In this document: positions 24,301 to 37,020 of the stretch, one piece after another
Layout: every line of letters begins with the position of its first letter
Numbering within the stretch: position 1 is the stretch's first letter
DNA from: Liolophura sinensis
Lineage: Eukaryota; Mollusca; Polyplacophora; Chitonida; Chitonidae
Reading direction: 5' to 3'
Assembly: GCF_032854445.1 (NCBI RefSeq)
Contig: NC_088302.1
Location: forward strand, 50,624,046 to 50,688,045
DNA: 64,000 bases
Position numbers and translations under genes: made by a program
Notes under the pieces: generated by a model
What the model saw: only the letters and a program-made list of their open reading frames with translations
What the model was told of the DNA's origin: nothing
The model's database searches: none

Positions 24301-26402
24301 AGATCGTCTTATAACGAATATTACAAACGCTAATTATAGCATCGTTCTCCGCACGTATACACGTCTGCTAAGACATCACACGTGATGATGTACAGAATGT
24401 TTTCGTTCCAAGATGTTGTCCTCACTCTATATAAATGTACGAGTTATGCGTTCTGCTCTATGTCAACATTTATTTATAACAGGGTTATAGTATATTTCAA
24501 CAGGGGGCGTGGCGTTTCTACCACCATACACCAATATGACCAGAATCAAAATTGCATGCCCGTCTACATATAGTGTACAGAAAATATTGCCATTTAAATT
24601 ATTGTGGATGTATTATTCGACATTCTTTATAACGGGTTCGAGATCCAAGAATTATCCTGAAAGTTCCTAAAATATAATCATACACAACGAAATACTATAT
24701 TAATAGACATAATACAGATAATAATAAACAAACAATTGTTTATAGCTAGGAGCGACTGACGCGATCACGATAAATTCTTTATTCATTTTATTCTTGGCAT
24801 ATCTTCTGATTTTAATTTAGTATTCAGGAAAACCTGACTATAACTATAGCCATGCAGTTCATTGTTTAAATTGACAGCTTGTGACAACTGACTCAGTAAA
24901 AAGTGAAATCAGCATTGTTTGTTCTCGTGAGGTGTTGTCCATATGCACAAGACATCCAGGCATGCTATATATATCTCATATATGTTCATTACAGGGCTTC
25001 AGGTGCTCATCTGGAAGTTTGCAGACTACGTTTATTTCTTACCTAGTTATTGCATATTCGAACTGTAATTTATATTTTATATATTATATATTATATTTGA
25101 ATTTAATATCATTATCCTGAAGGATTGTGCTGGTTCGCCTCTAAATTATGGTATAAAAGTATGTGAATTTTTTTAAATTAGAGAAAGAAAACTGATTACA
25201 AGGAAAAAACCCAAAGACATGCACGCGTGACATGTTTCTCACCCATACATTTTTATAGCTGGAGAAAAACTGCTCTGATGATGTGTACTAATTTAAATGG
25301 CTTCAAAGACATGATTTAATTTCTATAATTGACATTCGGTTCCCTTGTTAAGGAAGTTAGTATCATGTGTGTGAGAGGGGACATAAAGAATCGTACCTGA
25401 CAGAAATATGGCACACGGTGTTTCCTGAGCTGTCAACCAAGTGCCTGACGTTTTAAAGCTCTGACTCGTCCTGCAAAAACGGCTGTTGCAAACCATGTCA
25501 TAAATTCCCGTTGAAGCCGAGATGATATCTTAACGGTTTTTAGCCACATTTGAATTCTTTAGAGATTCGGAAACAAGGGATAATGGATCGGGAATAATTT
25601 GCCAAGATATTATTGCGTAAATAAGCCGCCTAGGGAGTGTTGGTGAAAATGGCAAACATGGCTAGTTGTGAGTCACAGAGGATCCGAGCAGGGCTCGTGG
25701 GGGAAGTCGAAAAGTGTCGCGGATATTAAGAAATACTTGTAGCTGTTTCCCAGAAGACGTCAAAAGTGGTTGCAAAGCCGCAAATAGGATAATGTAATAG
25801 AAGGAATTTCTCTGAAAAAAATCGTTGAGCTGCGTTCTCCTGAGGAACTGAACAAGGAAACGGATGGTGAACATAATTGGGATAACTACAATTCGACGTT
25901 TTGTTAGCGATAAACTGTCGACTGGTTTCCTGCAGACGTGATTTACAGGCTTTAACAAGTCTTTATTCCGTCTTGCCATTTCTGCACATCGCTGCCCAAC
26001 CATGGACGGCGATTTTCAACAAGGCAGAAATTGTTTTAGGCGGACATTGTTTGATATTATACCCCGAATTAAGAAGAGCATGATTTATAGCATGCCTGAC
26101 CCGGTCAGGGACTCCGCAAAAAGCATATAAAATCTTCAATTTCAAATTTTCCCTGAGCCTTACGTTGACGTAATCTTAGTTTTATTCTGCGAACCGTTTC
26201 ATTCCACAAACTGAAAAGCACGGCGTCTAAAGAATCTTCAGTCAAAACACTGCACACTGTTGAATAACAAAAGCTTTCAGTTCTGCTGTACATATTTCAC
26301 AGGGATAGTCTTCATTGTATTTTTAGTTCCGTAATCTGAAAACATGCAGTCCAATTATTTTTACTGAGATACGCCACTTGCCGATGGGGGTTTTCTGTTT
26401 AC

Positions 26403-26416
26403 ATACATACATACAG
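26403..26416. repeat. (ACAT)n short microsatellite
   Basis: Three to four tandem ACAT units sit just upstream of a SINE copy. The tract is short and of low significance. Confidence 0.7.
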
Positions 26417-26471
26417 CTATATACAGCTACCCTTTATAATAAAAAATAACTTTACTGAATATACTTCATGC

Positions 26472-26666
26472 ATGAGTTCAAGTATGTATATAGATACATA
26501 TATGCTCGTGCTGGCTTCCTCTCCGGCCGTACGTGGAAAGGTCTGTCAGCAACCTGTGGATGGACGAGGGTTTCCCTCGGGCTCTGCCCGGTTTTCACAC
26601 ACCATAATGCTGGCTGCCGTTGCATAAGCGAAATATTCTTGAGTGCGGCGTAAAACACCAATCAAA

Positions 26667-26717
<51 letters not shown>

Positions 26718-26724
26718 ATAGATA
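26472..26724 (+). mobile_element. SINE copy with (AAAT)n tail and interrupted head
   Basis: The copy begins at a B-box-like ATGAGTTCAAGT (26472-26483). An AT-rich TATA/GATA-like interruption (about 26484-26503) follows, then the body CTGGCTTCCTCTCCGGCCGT, and finally the 3' block ending GGCGTAAAACACCAATC. A tail of about fifteen AAAT units runs to 26720. The A-box half of the head is missing. The intact tail and low divergence of the 3' end suggest one of the younger insertions here. Open frames across it on both strands come from the element and not from a host gene. Confidence 0.9.
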
Positions 26725-29700
26725 ATTAAATTAAATTTAGTTTTATTTGCTCACGCTATATTATAAACGACAGGCATATATATAAAGACGTTATGGTCGG
26801 CATATTTTGATAATATCTGTCTGATATTAACGTATAAAAATTCCATGATGCTTGTGCTATACAATGTTTTATTGAAGATAACTACTACATTCGAAACTTA
26901 AATTTAAACATTCTGCTAAAAATAAGCAAATATTAAGATTAAAAACATTTCAAAATCTGTAACAATATTAAAATGAAAGAATTTACGTCTTTGTATTTAT
27001 TTATGTATAATAGAGGTGAAATTGACATCCATTTATATACTTTTAAAAAATAAGTGTTACTATTCTCTTCGTTAGATACATTTAATTGACTTTCTCTTAA
27101 CGTGCACTTTACAGAGAAATTTAATATTCCGCTAATTAATCTTATGGCAATTTGATAAATAAATGAATGAATGAATGAAGGAGTTTTGTCTCATCTACTG
27201 GACTACTCGACTCATGTAAGACTACCGGAGCAGTTTAGACTACAAGGTGAGATTGACAACATCAAAATATAAAAACAAAAGGAGCCTTTAACACCGGCTA
27301 AAATGTCAGTTCAGTACGAAAACCATACTAAAACATTTGTATTGATACTGCAATAACCTGTAGAAAACTATATATTTTGGAATAAGCCAATCCACTTTAA
27401 TTACCACATATGTAAGAGAATCGCCACTCTCATGTATATATAACTGTTAAATATAGAGTATAGAGTGCAATATAACTTAGCCAAAGATCGACATGCAAGG
27501 ATCCCTTGCAGAAGGAAGCTTGATTGAGCTGTATTACAATCAGTCATATATGTTATATAGAAACGTAGGAATACATATGCAGAGTTCCTTGAAGATATAT
27601 TAAATTCCTGTACTATCTTCACCACTGGGAAATAGAGAGAGTAGATAAAGTGATGCGGTGGAATATATCATTTTCACGGTCTTTACTGACTATGTCCTCA
27701 ATAAAGATGTAGAATTGTATGTGTCCTCGAAACGGTGGGCTCCTTGAAAGCCATAGTCCCCATTGCACATGAGATACCAAAGAAATTCGTTGACAACATT
27801 AATCTAATTTTTATCCCCATTTCATTGTGAAAACGAACGCCTTTGCCGGCGATTACCTCGCTCGCAATCAGTTGTCCTGCAGTCGCCAGCGTACAAATGA
27901 GGAGGGCTTAAACCCGGGGCGTTTACTGCGAACTGATATTGCATACGAATCAATATTTGATGGCTTTTCAAACCGTACATGATTTCGATTATTAAGTTAG
28001 GTCTTTTACTCGTGTTTTCTTTATGAGTTTTCTCACTTGCTGTCAGAACGATCAACTCCTTCCCCGACATTGTGTTATCACAACTTTCACATGACCAAAC
28101 ATTCCCCCTGAAAGACACCTTCCGCGCATGAGTTCATTCTGCACGTTTGCCAAGTACTCCCATAATCAACGTGGTTGATACCGAACCAGTGCCTTCCATT
28201 CTAAACGTTCCATTCTTGTCAGTATCGGAGCAAACACATTGCAGAAAATGTGCATTACACTACAGAAAGCCCAATCCCTAACGAGGCATGCATATTCTCA
28301 AGCCCTGACTGCATGCAGGCAACACGTATCCTTGTCTTCGCCATTCTTGGAGACTCTGTCCGCGAGTATAACCAGCTTGGATCACAGGCAAATTTCCAGT
28401 TGTGTGTGTTATATATTGGCATCTATAGTGTTATTTAGGGTATCACAATATATAGCTGTCTCGCTTAATATTAAGATTAAATCAAAGCCGCATGCAATAC
28501 AGTCCTGCACATATATATAATTTTAGTTTACTTTCTTACACAAAATGTGTATGCATTATTAAAGTATATATTGCGTAAAACGAGAGAAGGTCTTACGTCT
28601 TGCAATAATTCAAGAAGAATGGGTTTAAGAGAAAATTCAGATCTCATATACATACGTTTCATGGTAAATTTCTGCCATGCAACTTCTGAGTTTTGATTTT
28701 ATAAGTTTGAACTTGTTGAAAGCAGCTCTCTCTATCGTATACGGAAACATACAGACTGCAGTTGGCTACATGCAAGAAAAGGATCATCCAAATTACATTG
28801 GCCAGAACTTTTCTCCAGAGTAAACTATTCTGTGAACGGGCTCAAGATGATTGGCAGCCCGACTCCAGAACATTGTTGCACTGGAAGATTGTGTGAAATT
28901 ATACATTGTCAACTCAGACATTTGGTGTAGATAATTGTACGAGGAATTGAGGAATTGAGGTTGCCGGAGTTTCTCATTTGGCTCTCTTCTACAGCACTTG
29001 GAAATGTTTCTGACAGAATCCTTATCCCCTCGGACCACAAGGACAAAAAAATAGAACAAAATCGGGTTTTCTGTTTCATTTCGTTAATTATCTCTAACAA
29101 GCACATCCGATTTCTTTGAGTCCGTGTCCCGCACCGCCGAGACTAGTTTGGTGAATCCAAGTAATCAATGGCAATTTAGCCAATGAGGTGAGTATAGGTC
29201 AAATCTCCATAGCAGCGCGATCTCGCACTATATTCAAAACTTCTCCCAAAGCCACGTGTCCTTCGGTCACGTGATCTAAACTCCAAAGAAATGCGCTGAA
29301 TGCTTGACTTTTAACATGATCCTTTCCCCTATCCGCTTGACGGTTTGTTACGCTCTCTTGTCAAAGTGGAACTGGGTTCAAGAATTTTCTCGATGTGAGA
29401 AAACCACTTCAGTCCCTAGTTACAGCTCCATGATTGATCTCCCTAAACCCCAACCCTCTTGGTCTGCTCCAGACTCCCCACCCGTTCGGCTTAACCAACC
29501 TTGATTCAGTCACTAATTAGATAAATTTTCTTTGTATTTTTTGCGGTGGAAATGTTCAGAGAACCTAGGAGTATAAAGAGGATCTTGATTGAAAAAGTTC
29601 ACCATTACAGGCCACGTGCCAGTGGACGGCGTTCAAATGGTCAAGGGCTAGAGGGTGTGGTCAGAAGGGAAAAAGAACCACATAAAAACTGGCCACTGGC

Positions 29701-31020
29701 TTTGTAAAATGTTGACAGGTTCAACAGAAACCTGCTCTTGTTTTTTCAAGGCGAGGGTCTAATCACCGTGTTCACTATTAGTAACTGGACAACCGGACAT
29801 CGTTTGCACACGGAATATTTCACTGCTTAATGCCACGTTTAAGCTGTATAAATAGAGTGAGTCAGCTGTACGATGGCGGTAAAATCTCTCTGATGGATAA
29901 AACATTTATAGGACAAGTAAAAGTGTAATAAACATTGCCTCTGAAATCCCCCAATATACAGATGACGGGTTATTATTAATAAAAATAGCCACTTAAAAAC
30001 AAAATCAATCAAGAATATTAAAATTTAGACCTTCAAGTCCAAGATCTTGAATAGTTTTCAGAAAAAAGAAATCACTGACACATTTAGGATACCCTCGTTT
30101 TATTTGGCTGTAGTACTAGAAACGCTTATATATAACAGGTCATGTTATATAGCCTGGAATCCTTAATACTTGGCACGTGGGTGTACAGTAGCCATTGAGG
30201 GGCATACATGAGGCCATTAGACTATCATCTTTGGAGATGGGAGAAACACACGAGATAGAAGACAGTTGGTGAAGATGACAGTCTCGACCTTAGCAAATGA
30301 AACGTGATCCACGAAGAATCATTAGCGAATGCAAAACGTAAGCAAATATTGGAGCTAAAAGATTGCTGGAAGCAGTGGGCAGTGTGACAGCCTAACAGCC
30401 CATGTTCTCCAAGACACGATAATTTGGGTCCGAAAGCCTCTCAGGCATGTGGTAATATAAAGACAAACCGTAACATCACGAGGAAAGCGCTGAATCGCAC
30501 TTAAATAGGCGGGTACAAGTTTGGAAAACAGCTAAACATGGCTCGAGGGTGTCGTGAAAAGTAGACATGATCGAGCTAAGGGGGCATTAAGGCTGCACAA
30601 CCCGATAACCGCTCCAGCATCTTCAGGCTTCATTATTTCACACCCAATGTTTTACTTCGGCGACTCTACTCTTGTTGGAGAAAGCAAGTGAAATGGAAAT
30701 CCCTTCGTGGTTAATATAAGCTGGTTTGCTTTAAATGGCCCTTAGAAACTCGAGAAGGAAGCCCTTGGCTGTGAAATAAAATAGGTGTTTAATGCGCGTT
30801 CATTGGCCACTTTTGTCTCCTGAGTAAACCGACACTCAAGCAGGTTGACGACAGTGTGGACGACTTTTACCTTTCGCAATGACCTCCATCTTGCAGTCTC
30901 CTCACCAAAACCAACCCTTTATTTGGACCTTTTCCCAGTTGATCAAAACTTAAGTAAGACAAAACTTGTTACGGTGGTTTTGCACTATAATGTCTCTTTT
31001 TCATTCACTAGTAATTTTGA
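26725..31020. other. Non-coding sequence
   Basis: No gene was supported. 26.7-27.7 kb is AT-rich and has a short (AATG)n run near 27160. 27.8-28.4 kb and 28.9-30.9 kb are GC-balanced and contain four CACGTG E-boxes between 29253 and 30179. Open frames at 27822-28118 (minus) and 28239-28520 (plus) have no recognisable domain. Confidence 0.5.
29253..30179. promoter_or_regulatory. Loose cluster of four CACGTG E-boxes
   Basis: CACGTG occurs at 29253-29258, 29268-29273, 29613-29618 and 30174-30179, the first two only 15 bp apart. The hexamer is bound by MYC/MAX, USF, MITF/TFEB and CLOCK-type factors in animals. Single copies occur elsewhere in the window, so only the local density is notable. No transcription start is visible nearby. 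Confidence 0.25.
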
Positions 31021-31021
31021 A

Positions 31022-31158
31022 TAGCCGTACTTGCGAAGGTCTGGCAACAACCTGCACTCGGACTCGGCCTCGTTTCCCAACACCATAAAGCTGGCCGAAT
31101 CGTATGAGTGAAATATTCTTGAATACGACGTAAAGCACCAATCAAGTAAATAATGAAT
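31022..31158 (+). mobile_element. SINE 3'-half fragment, sense
   Basis: The sequence CCGTACTTGCGAAGGTCTGG, then CAACAACCTGC and the run CACCATAAAGCTGGCC, lead to AGTGAAATATTCTTGAATAC and CACCAATCAAGTAAATAA. These match the body and 3' end of the family. The head is absent, a few bases in the CCCGG part are deleted, and the tail has decayed to AAATAATGAATA. It is moderately diverged and therefore probably older than the copy at 26.5 kb. Confidence 0.85.
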
Positions 31159-34100
31159 ACAAATGGAGCAGATATTGGTTTGAAATAAAACACAGGTGTA
31201 GTTTATTTGTTCAAAGGATTCTGTAGCGTGGCATATGCTCATCTAACATCGGAAATAAAGATACGTTGTAACGTCAAAATCATACTTCGTGACAATACCA
31301 TGAAGAAGACGTGACAAAGTAAAGAAATAAGAAACTATCCTGTTAATTTGCGAGAATGTTGCATTAAATTCTTGAAAATATAGGATATTTTCCATTTTAA
31401 TTTTGTATTTTTTAACGATAACAATTAAACAGTATTTATGCATAACCGACATTTAAAAGACGTCTAATCTGTAGGAATGCTTCTTGGCGTTTTTTTATTA
31501 ATGTGGTGAATGTCAAAAAAATGTATTTATATTCTTTTAATTAGTCTCCACGATTTTATTTTGTATGATGTTTTCACAAAAAAAAGAAAAATTTTTTGTG
31601 TCTCGTATGACTATGATTTGCAACGGCCGTTGTCTTCTGATAAAAAGAAAATTCCAATGGGGTTCATTTTCTATTTTAATCACATTTTTCCTCGTTTCTC
31701 GAAAGTATTTTTAAACATCTGTATGAGATTTTTCCCGGCAATATGACAAGTCACATTTTTATTCGGATAAAAATTCAAAATATTCCACAGTATTTATTTC
31801 GTCACTGAATTGATGGCGTAATGGTTGAACATGTTATCTTCCAACGGCGTGAATTCTCTGAGAGGCTTTCATTTGCAGGTATAATTTCATTTTGAATAAT
31901 AAAACGAAGCTTGATATCCTGATATTTTGGCATGGAACTTTAAACTTTTGGACTTTCTGAAAAGCGCAGCTTAATTAAAGATATGGCGATTTTCAGCTAA
32001 AAAAAGTCCTCCTGATTGGGGCATTTCGTTGATTTTTCGCCCAACTGTGCATACTGATATGAGCGTTGCCGTCCAACTCACTAATTTTGATTATTTTTGC
32101 ATTCCTGCCAGCGATAAATGAGTGTAATGCTGGGAATTATATGCGATGGTGAAATCAATTCCACTTTAATCATTTCACAATGCCTGTCGTCTCTTTAAAA
32201 GCAGAATATATTTTTTCACATTTGCATGAGAATGTTGTAAAATTGGCCATTTGTTGGAAAGAAAGCCCAGGCTGGTGCCACGAGGACTCGGGCAGGGCGG
32301 AATTCCTAATTGGAGTAGCCGAGGAGCTAAGAGTGCCGCTGATCTAATTTTCTCATTCACATTGCAATTTGGTGAGATTTACGTATCTACAACATGGAAA
32401 GATAGGTCAAGATAAAGGGTCAGTGCTCTCAGATCCCAAGGGATTCTCTTCTATCCCCAAAGGTTAGCTCATGTCGAAATCACATGTCTCATTAGGGGAA
32501 GAAGTATGATGGGTGTCGGGAGCTCAATGCAAATACTGCCCTAGTCCCGGGGAGCGTGGTGCCGCCTGCCCCGACCCCACCTCTCTGCTAACACCGTACC
32601 GGGCGGGCTCAGCAACCGTCTTCATCGAGATGGTCGCCAGGGTCAGTCCGCTCGTGGAATGTAATTATGTATCCATCTTCGCGGAGATGCCAGAATGGAA
32701 CGCCAGCATACTAATTTTCAAGAAAGTTTTTGTAAGCTTAAAAAAGTTAGCAAAGAAATCCCCATTGTACCCTTTTGCGAGAATCAGGCGAATTTTATTC
32801 AGAAGAGAGCTAGGGGAACAGTGATGGTAAAGTTGCTTGCTTGGAAAGTTTGATTGATCAACTATCCAGAGTTTTAATGAACACAAGCACTGATTGTACA
32901 TGTCCTCTGAGAATGCTGCCTTCATTTTTCTCGATTGAATGATTTTATAAATAAGAGAGATTGGGAATGGTCAAAATGAGCTTTATGACAGCCGGCCGGC
33001 GTGTTTGACGAATGACCAGGGCGCGTGCTTGCTGACCGTTGGCTGGAGGATGTTTGGACTCCAGGATCTGGCTTCACCCGGTCAGCCGGAGGGCCGCTGG
33101 TCAGAGCAAAGTTTGTGGCGCGGAAAAACAAACCTCCAACTGCGTCCCATTGATCAGTGTCAGCAAATTGGCAAAAGTTTGACGGAGGGCTGTGATTTGC
33201 CGAGAAAATAATCCGCTCAAAACTTTGCTTTTTAGATATGATGATGGAATATTCGGTAACAATATTCGTAATTGCAGAGGTTGTTTTGCCCGGGAAACCG
33301 GTACCTTAATCACCTGGATGGCCCAGGGGCACTGAGCTCAGCTGACCTATGGAGCACCCGCGGGCTAGTGTGTACAGCTGACCTAAGGAACTATTGTTTT
33401 TCCGCTGGCAATCAATCCATATCTCTCCGTGTAATAACGGATGCGATCTTATTAGATAGTCCTGCGCCGGGATTGGCTTCACGTCACTTCTCCAGCAACT
33501 TGCTAACTACATAGAGCCAGTCTTTGATCTAAACCTCTAATGTCATGTAATTTCTTTCCTCGCTCAGCCAAATCGCGATACGTGTTGGCTAAAGTACCAA
33601 CAAGCCAAAGGGATCAAAGCCACCTAAGACACTCTCCCTCAAGTTGCCTCTGTGCAAACAAAGGCGAGGAAAATCAATAGGTTTTGCATTGGTCGTTGGA
33701 GGGTATTGGTTGGTATGACGCACGGTGTCGCAACCCCGGCCCGCTGGGTGGCAGCGGGGCACACCCTCACCAACGGCGCCGGGATCAGCAATTCCCCACT
33801 TCAATAAATGACTTGACCATTGGAGAAGATCTAGACTTATGAGAGATGACAGACTCGCGCACTTAGATGCGCTTCTTAATTTTGTCAAGCGAAAGGATTA
33901 AACACGCTCTGGGTGTTTCATCAAAGAAAATGAAGGCGTTGCGATGAATACATCGTCTAATATGTGCATTATATAGAAACGGTTAGACTACGAGGGAGAG
34001 TCTCCTCCTTAGCTGAAAGAGAGTCAGTGTTTAATAACATTTTCCGAATAAATATAGTGGAAGTGGAGAAGTGAAAACAGATAGTTATCTCAGCGGGATC

Positions 34101-34716
34101 CGAGTCTGAGGTGTATTTTGCCCCCGAGGAACACAATTGAAAACCTCCGCTTATGAAACAGAGATATGACTAGATTACAGTCTGGAAGGAATAAAGCTTC
34201 GAAGATCACAGCCTTCGAATCTCTTTGAGGCCGTGTAAAACCGGACGATATTTCTGCAAGGTGGATCTTTAAATGTAATTTTGGCGCAAGAAGCATCAAG
34301 ATAATTTGAACAAAGGAGGCAACGAATGTCTTAGATGTATTGCAGCATTTTGTGCAAAACTTTTATCCAACATCTTCGCATTTCCCAAAGGGATGTTCCA
34401 GAGCGGTTATACTTCACACAACTCAATCGCTCATGGAAAGACTGAGTCTGCCATGGGAGAAATTCAAGTACCTTTTATCAAAATTGTTATTCCCAGAAAA
34501 AGTTGCAGATTTAACTTCCTAATACTTCACTCCATTCAAGCCAAATTATTTCACTGTCATAAATGACGAATTGCTTGGAAGCAACCGGGACATTTGTATT
34601 AATTTTAAAATTTGCTAAGCAAGGAAGATATTTACGCAAAGAAATTAAAAGGCGATATTAAGTGAAAATTGCGTATATACAGAGAATCAAATTTTATAAG
34701 ATTTTTCCCATGTACA
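31159..34716. other. Non-coding sequence, AT-rich then GC-balanced
   Basis: 31.2-32.2 kb is AT-rich. 32.2-33.9 kb is the longest GC-balanced block in this part of the window, with open frames on both strands that overlap one another (for example 32513-32824 plus and 32665-32925 minus). None carries a recognisable motif. An octamer-like ATTTGCATG lies at 32220-32228. The block is a candidate for conserved non-coding sequence, on composition only. Confidence 0.45.
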
Positions 34717-34842
34717 TTGTATTGTAAGGCGATATTGTAACCAAACAAGAATGATATGTTGTATTTTAAAGCTATATTGTAACCAAACAAGAATGATATA
34801 TTGTATTTTTAGGCTATATTGTAACCAAACAAAATGACATAT
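34717..34842. repeat. 42-bp tandem repeat, three copies
   Basis: Three consecutive units share the core TATTGTAACCAAACAA, whose positions are offset by exactly 42 bp each time. The units differ at scattered positions, and the last is shortened by a few bases. Being AT-rich and short, it has no coding potential. A small minisatellite is the simplest reading. Confidence 0.93.
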
Positions 34843-36069
34843 AAATAATAACAACACACTTTCATTTTCAAAAAAGATTCATATGCATGGTATTTGTCCT
34901 GAGCGACTTCAATGTGAATGAAGTGAGCGTTGCGGCAAATTGGTTTGCTGGTTTTGACATCTTCGTATTTTCATATGTAACATCCATGTGTGTTACTGAT
35001 AAAACCATGCTTTTTTGACGTTTTCTAAATTTCTCTAAATAGCCATTGGTAAATCTTATCATTACAGTTGTAAGACGACAAACAGGGCCGTATACGGGCA
35101 TGTAGACATGTGTGTCATTGTGGATCGAGACCTGGAGATTATGGATGTATATGAACCAATAACTCTTCCAGTCGGTGTATGGGGACGAAAGCCTCCCCAG
35201 CACAATTTGCTTCTTTCCGGTTGATGGGATTAATTATTTCTTGTGGAGAGGCATAATTACGCTGTCATTAGCGAATATAGCTGTCATAATCCCTAAGCTA
35301 TAGGGCTGTCCACTCCCCCACATGTCTGTACGCATCTTCTGGGGGTTCATATTTCGGATCTCAGCTGCCAGCGTCCTGGAAATGAGCATGTAGTGTCCAC
35401 GCTTGAAGAATCTTCCCCTAATGTTAAAACACATGTGTATTGTAACACAGAGGGCCATTTTACTGTTATGCTCTACACTGACGTATGAATAGTGATGCAT
35501 GCAACATTAAAGTCGGTTTATGTTCGAATTCAGAAGCGTATGACCAAATCTGGAGATTTCTGTTCTTTTTTCTTTCTTTTCGGCAGGTTTATGTATTTAC
35601 GCTAAATCACGTTTCTGCTGTTATAAGATAGGACTAGGATGTAGGAAGTCCATTTTATGTTGTTTTTTTGTTCTTTGCATGGCTTGTTCCATACAAACTA
35701 ACATCAAGGTTGTCGGAAACTGTGCACGCCTATAAGTATGAAACATACTATTGACGAGGTATTCTTTGATCATGTAAAATACTTAATGTTTAAAATAACA
35801 GGCCTACAGATGTATTCGAGGGAAAATTTACTTCGCTAACCTTTGTCAATTATGTATAAATTTTCGTAAAATCTAAGAATGGCTCAAAAACACAACCTTT
35901 TGAAAACTTAATTTGTAACTTGCAGTTTATGAAACAAAATTATTTGGTCTTAAGTAAGTGGTTGTGTAAACGGGTTCTTAGTTTAGCCAAGGTTGAATTC
36001 TTACTGTTCAGGAAAATACGTTATCATGCACCTAACCTCTTGGTGGTTAGGTACATTATATATGTGTGT
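34843..36069. other. Non-coding sequence
   Basis: No gene was supported. The 111-codon minus-strand open frame at 34868-35203 has no recognisable domain. The sequence is AT-rich after 35.5 kb. Confidence 0.5.
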
Positions 36070-36088
36070 GGGGGGTGGGGGGGGGGGG
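36070..36088 (+). repeat. Poly(G) tract
   Basis: Eighteen of nineteen bases are G, interrupted by a single T at 36076, directly after a short GT run. It is a quadruplex-capable homopolymer and a likely site of sequencing-length uncertainty. Confidence 0.9.
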
Positions 36089-36090
36089 CG

Positions 36091-36938
36091 TGAGTGAGTG
36101 TGTGATCATAGGAGAAAAGTTTGAAAAGATTACAATATCACAGTTGTCTTTGCTAATGACAAGGTGAAGAGTCTATAGGGGCCTATTTTGGCACTACTGC
36201 AACATCTGCTCGCTTGCACTGCGAGTCGTGAAATTTCAACTTGTATATGGAAATGTGTGGGCAATAGGTTGAATGTAAAACATGAATCGGCAATCTGACC
36301 GGCGGCGGATCATTAATCACTGGAAATCATTAACCTCCAGACCTGTCACATGTCAGGAAAAGTTGGTACATTGTAATTTCATTAGCCTTTGCTATATATA
36401 CACTCGGGTCGTGACTGCGGAATTTAGTTCCATACAAATGATCAAAAATACCTTTTTTTTCTGACGCCGACAGAAAGATTGTGTACAAGGCGTTAATTGG
36501 GATTATGGAACACGACGACAGTTAACCTGTATATGCTGTGTCTCACGTAATAATGCTGTGCGTGTGTTATGTTATGCATTGTACCCACTTCATTAACACT
36601 TGATCAGTGTTATTAACCGGGGATTTCACTCACCAGGAGACATTCAGTGACACACGCTACAGATTTCAGCTTTTTGTTGAACCGATGGTTCCGTTATGAC
36701 AGAGTTATTTTATCGTACAAGAACATATCAACATATTTACCTGTTAGTTGAACTTGATTAAATTACACAACGGTATATCGCTTCATTTGTACAAATAAAG
36801 AAAATTCAGGGCAGAATAAATATTTGCAAGTTTTATATATGCCGTCTCAATCGCAGGATTTTGATTGTATATAATGCAAAGATATGCTGAAACATTTTGA
36901 CAACCACAAATATTAACATGGGTGATAAGCAAAGCAGT

Positions 36939-36939
<1 letters not shown>
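36091..36939. other. Non-coding sequence
   Basis: Mixed composition, with short open frames only. No motif or repeat family was recognised. Confidence 0.5.

Positions 36940-36940
<1 letters not shown>

Positions 36941-37017
<77 letters not shown>
36941..37017. repeat. (TA)n microsatellite, about 77 bp
   Basis: This is a pure TA dinucleotide tract. It is self-complementary and able to form cruciforms. The tyrosine/isoleucine open frame that runs through it is an artefact. Confidence 0.97.

Positions 37018-37020
<3 letters not shown>

Larger units (their letters stand above)
19650..26402. other. Non-coding sequence, 6.7 kb
   Basis: No coding exon was supported. The GC-balanced part is at 20.2-20.96 kb and includes a G-quadruplex motif. 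The rest is AT-rich, with an octamer-like ATTTGCATAT at 21110-21119 and a 10-bp tandem repeat at 21347-21386. The open frame at 25662-26003 (minus) has no known motif and overlaps other frames. Confidence 0.5.

Noticed and set aside
31814-31857. A-box match TGGCGTAATGG followed by GGCGTGAATTCT
   Set aside because: The A box is perfect, but the B-box candidate has about four mismatches and the spacing (32) is short for a tRNA. No stems pair.
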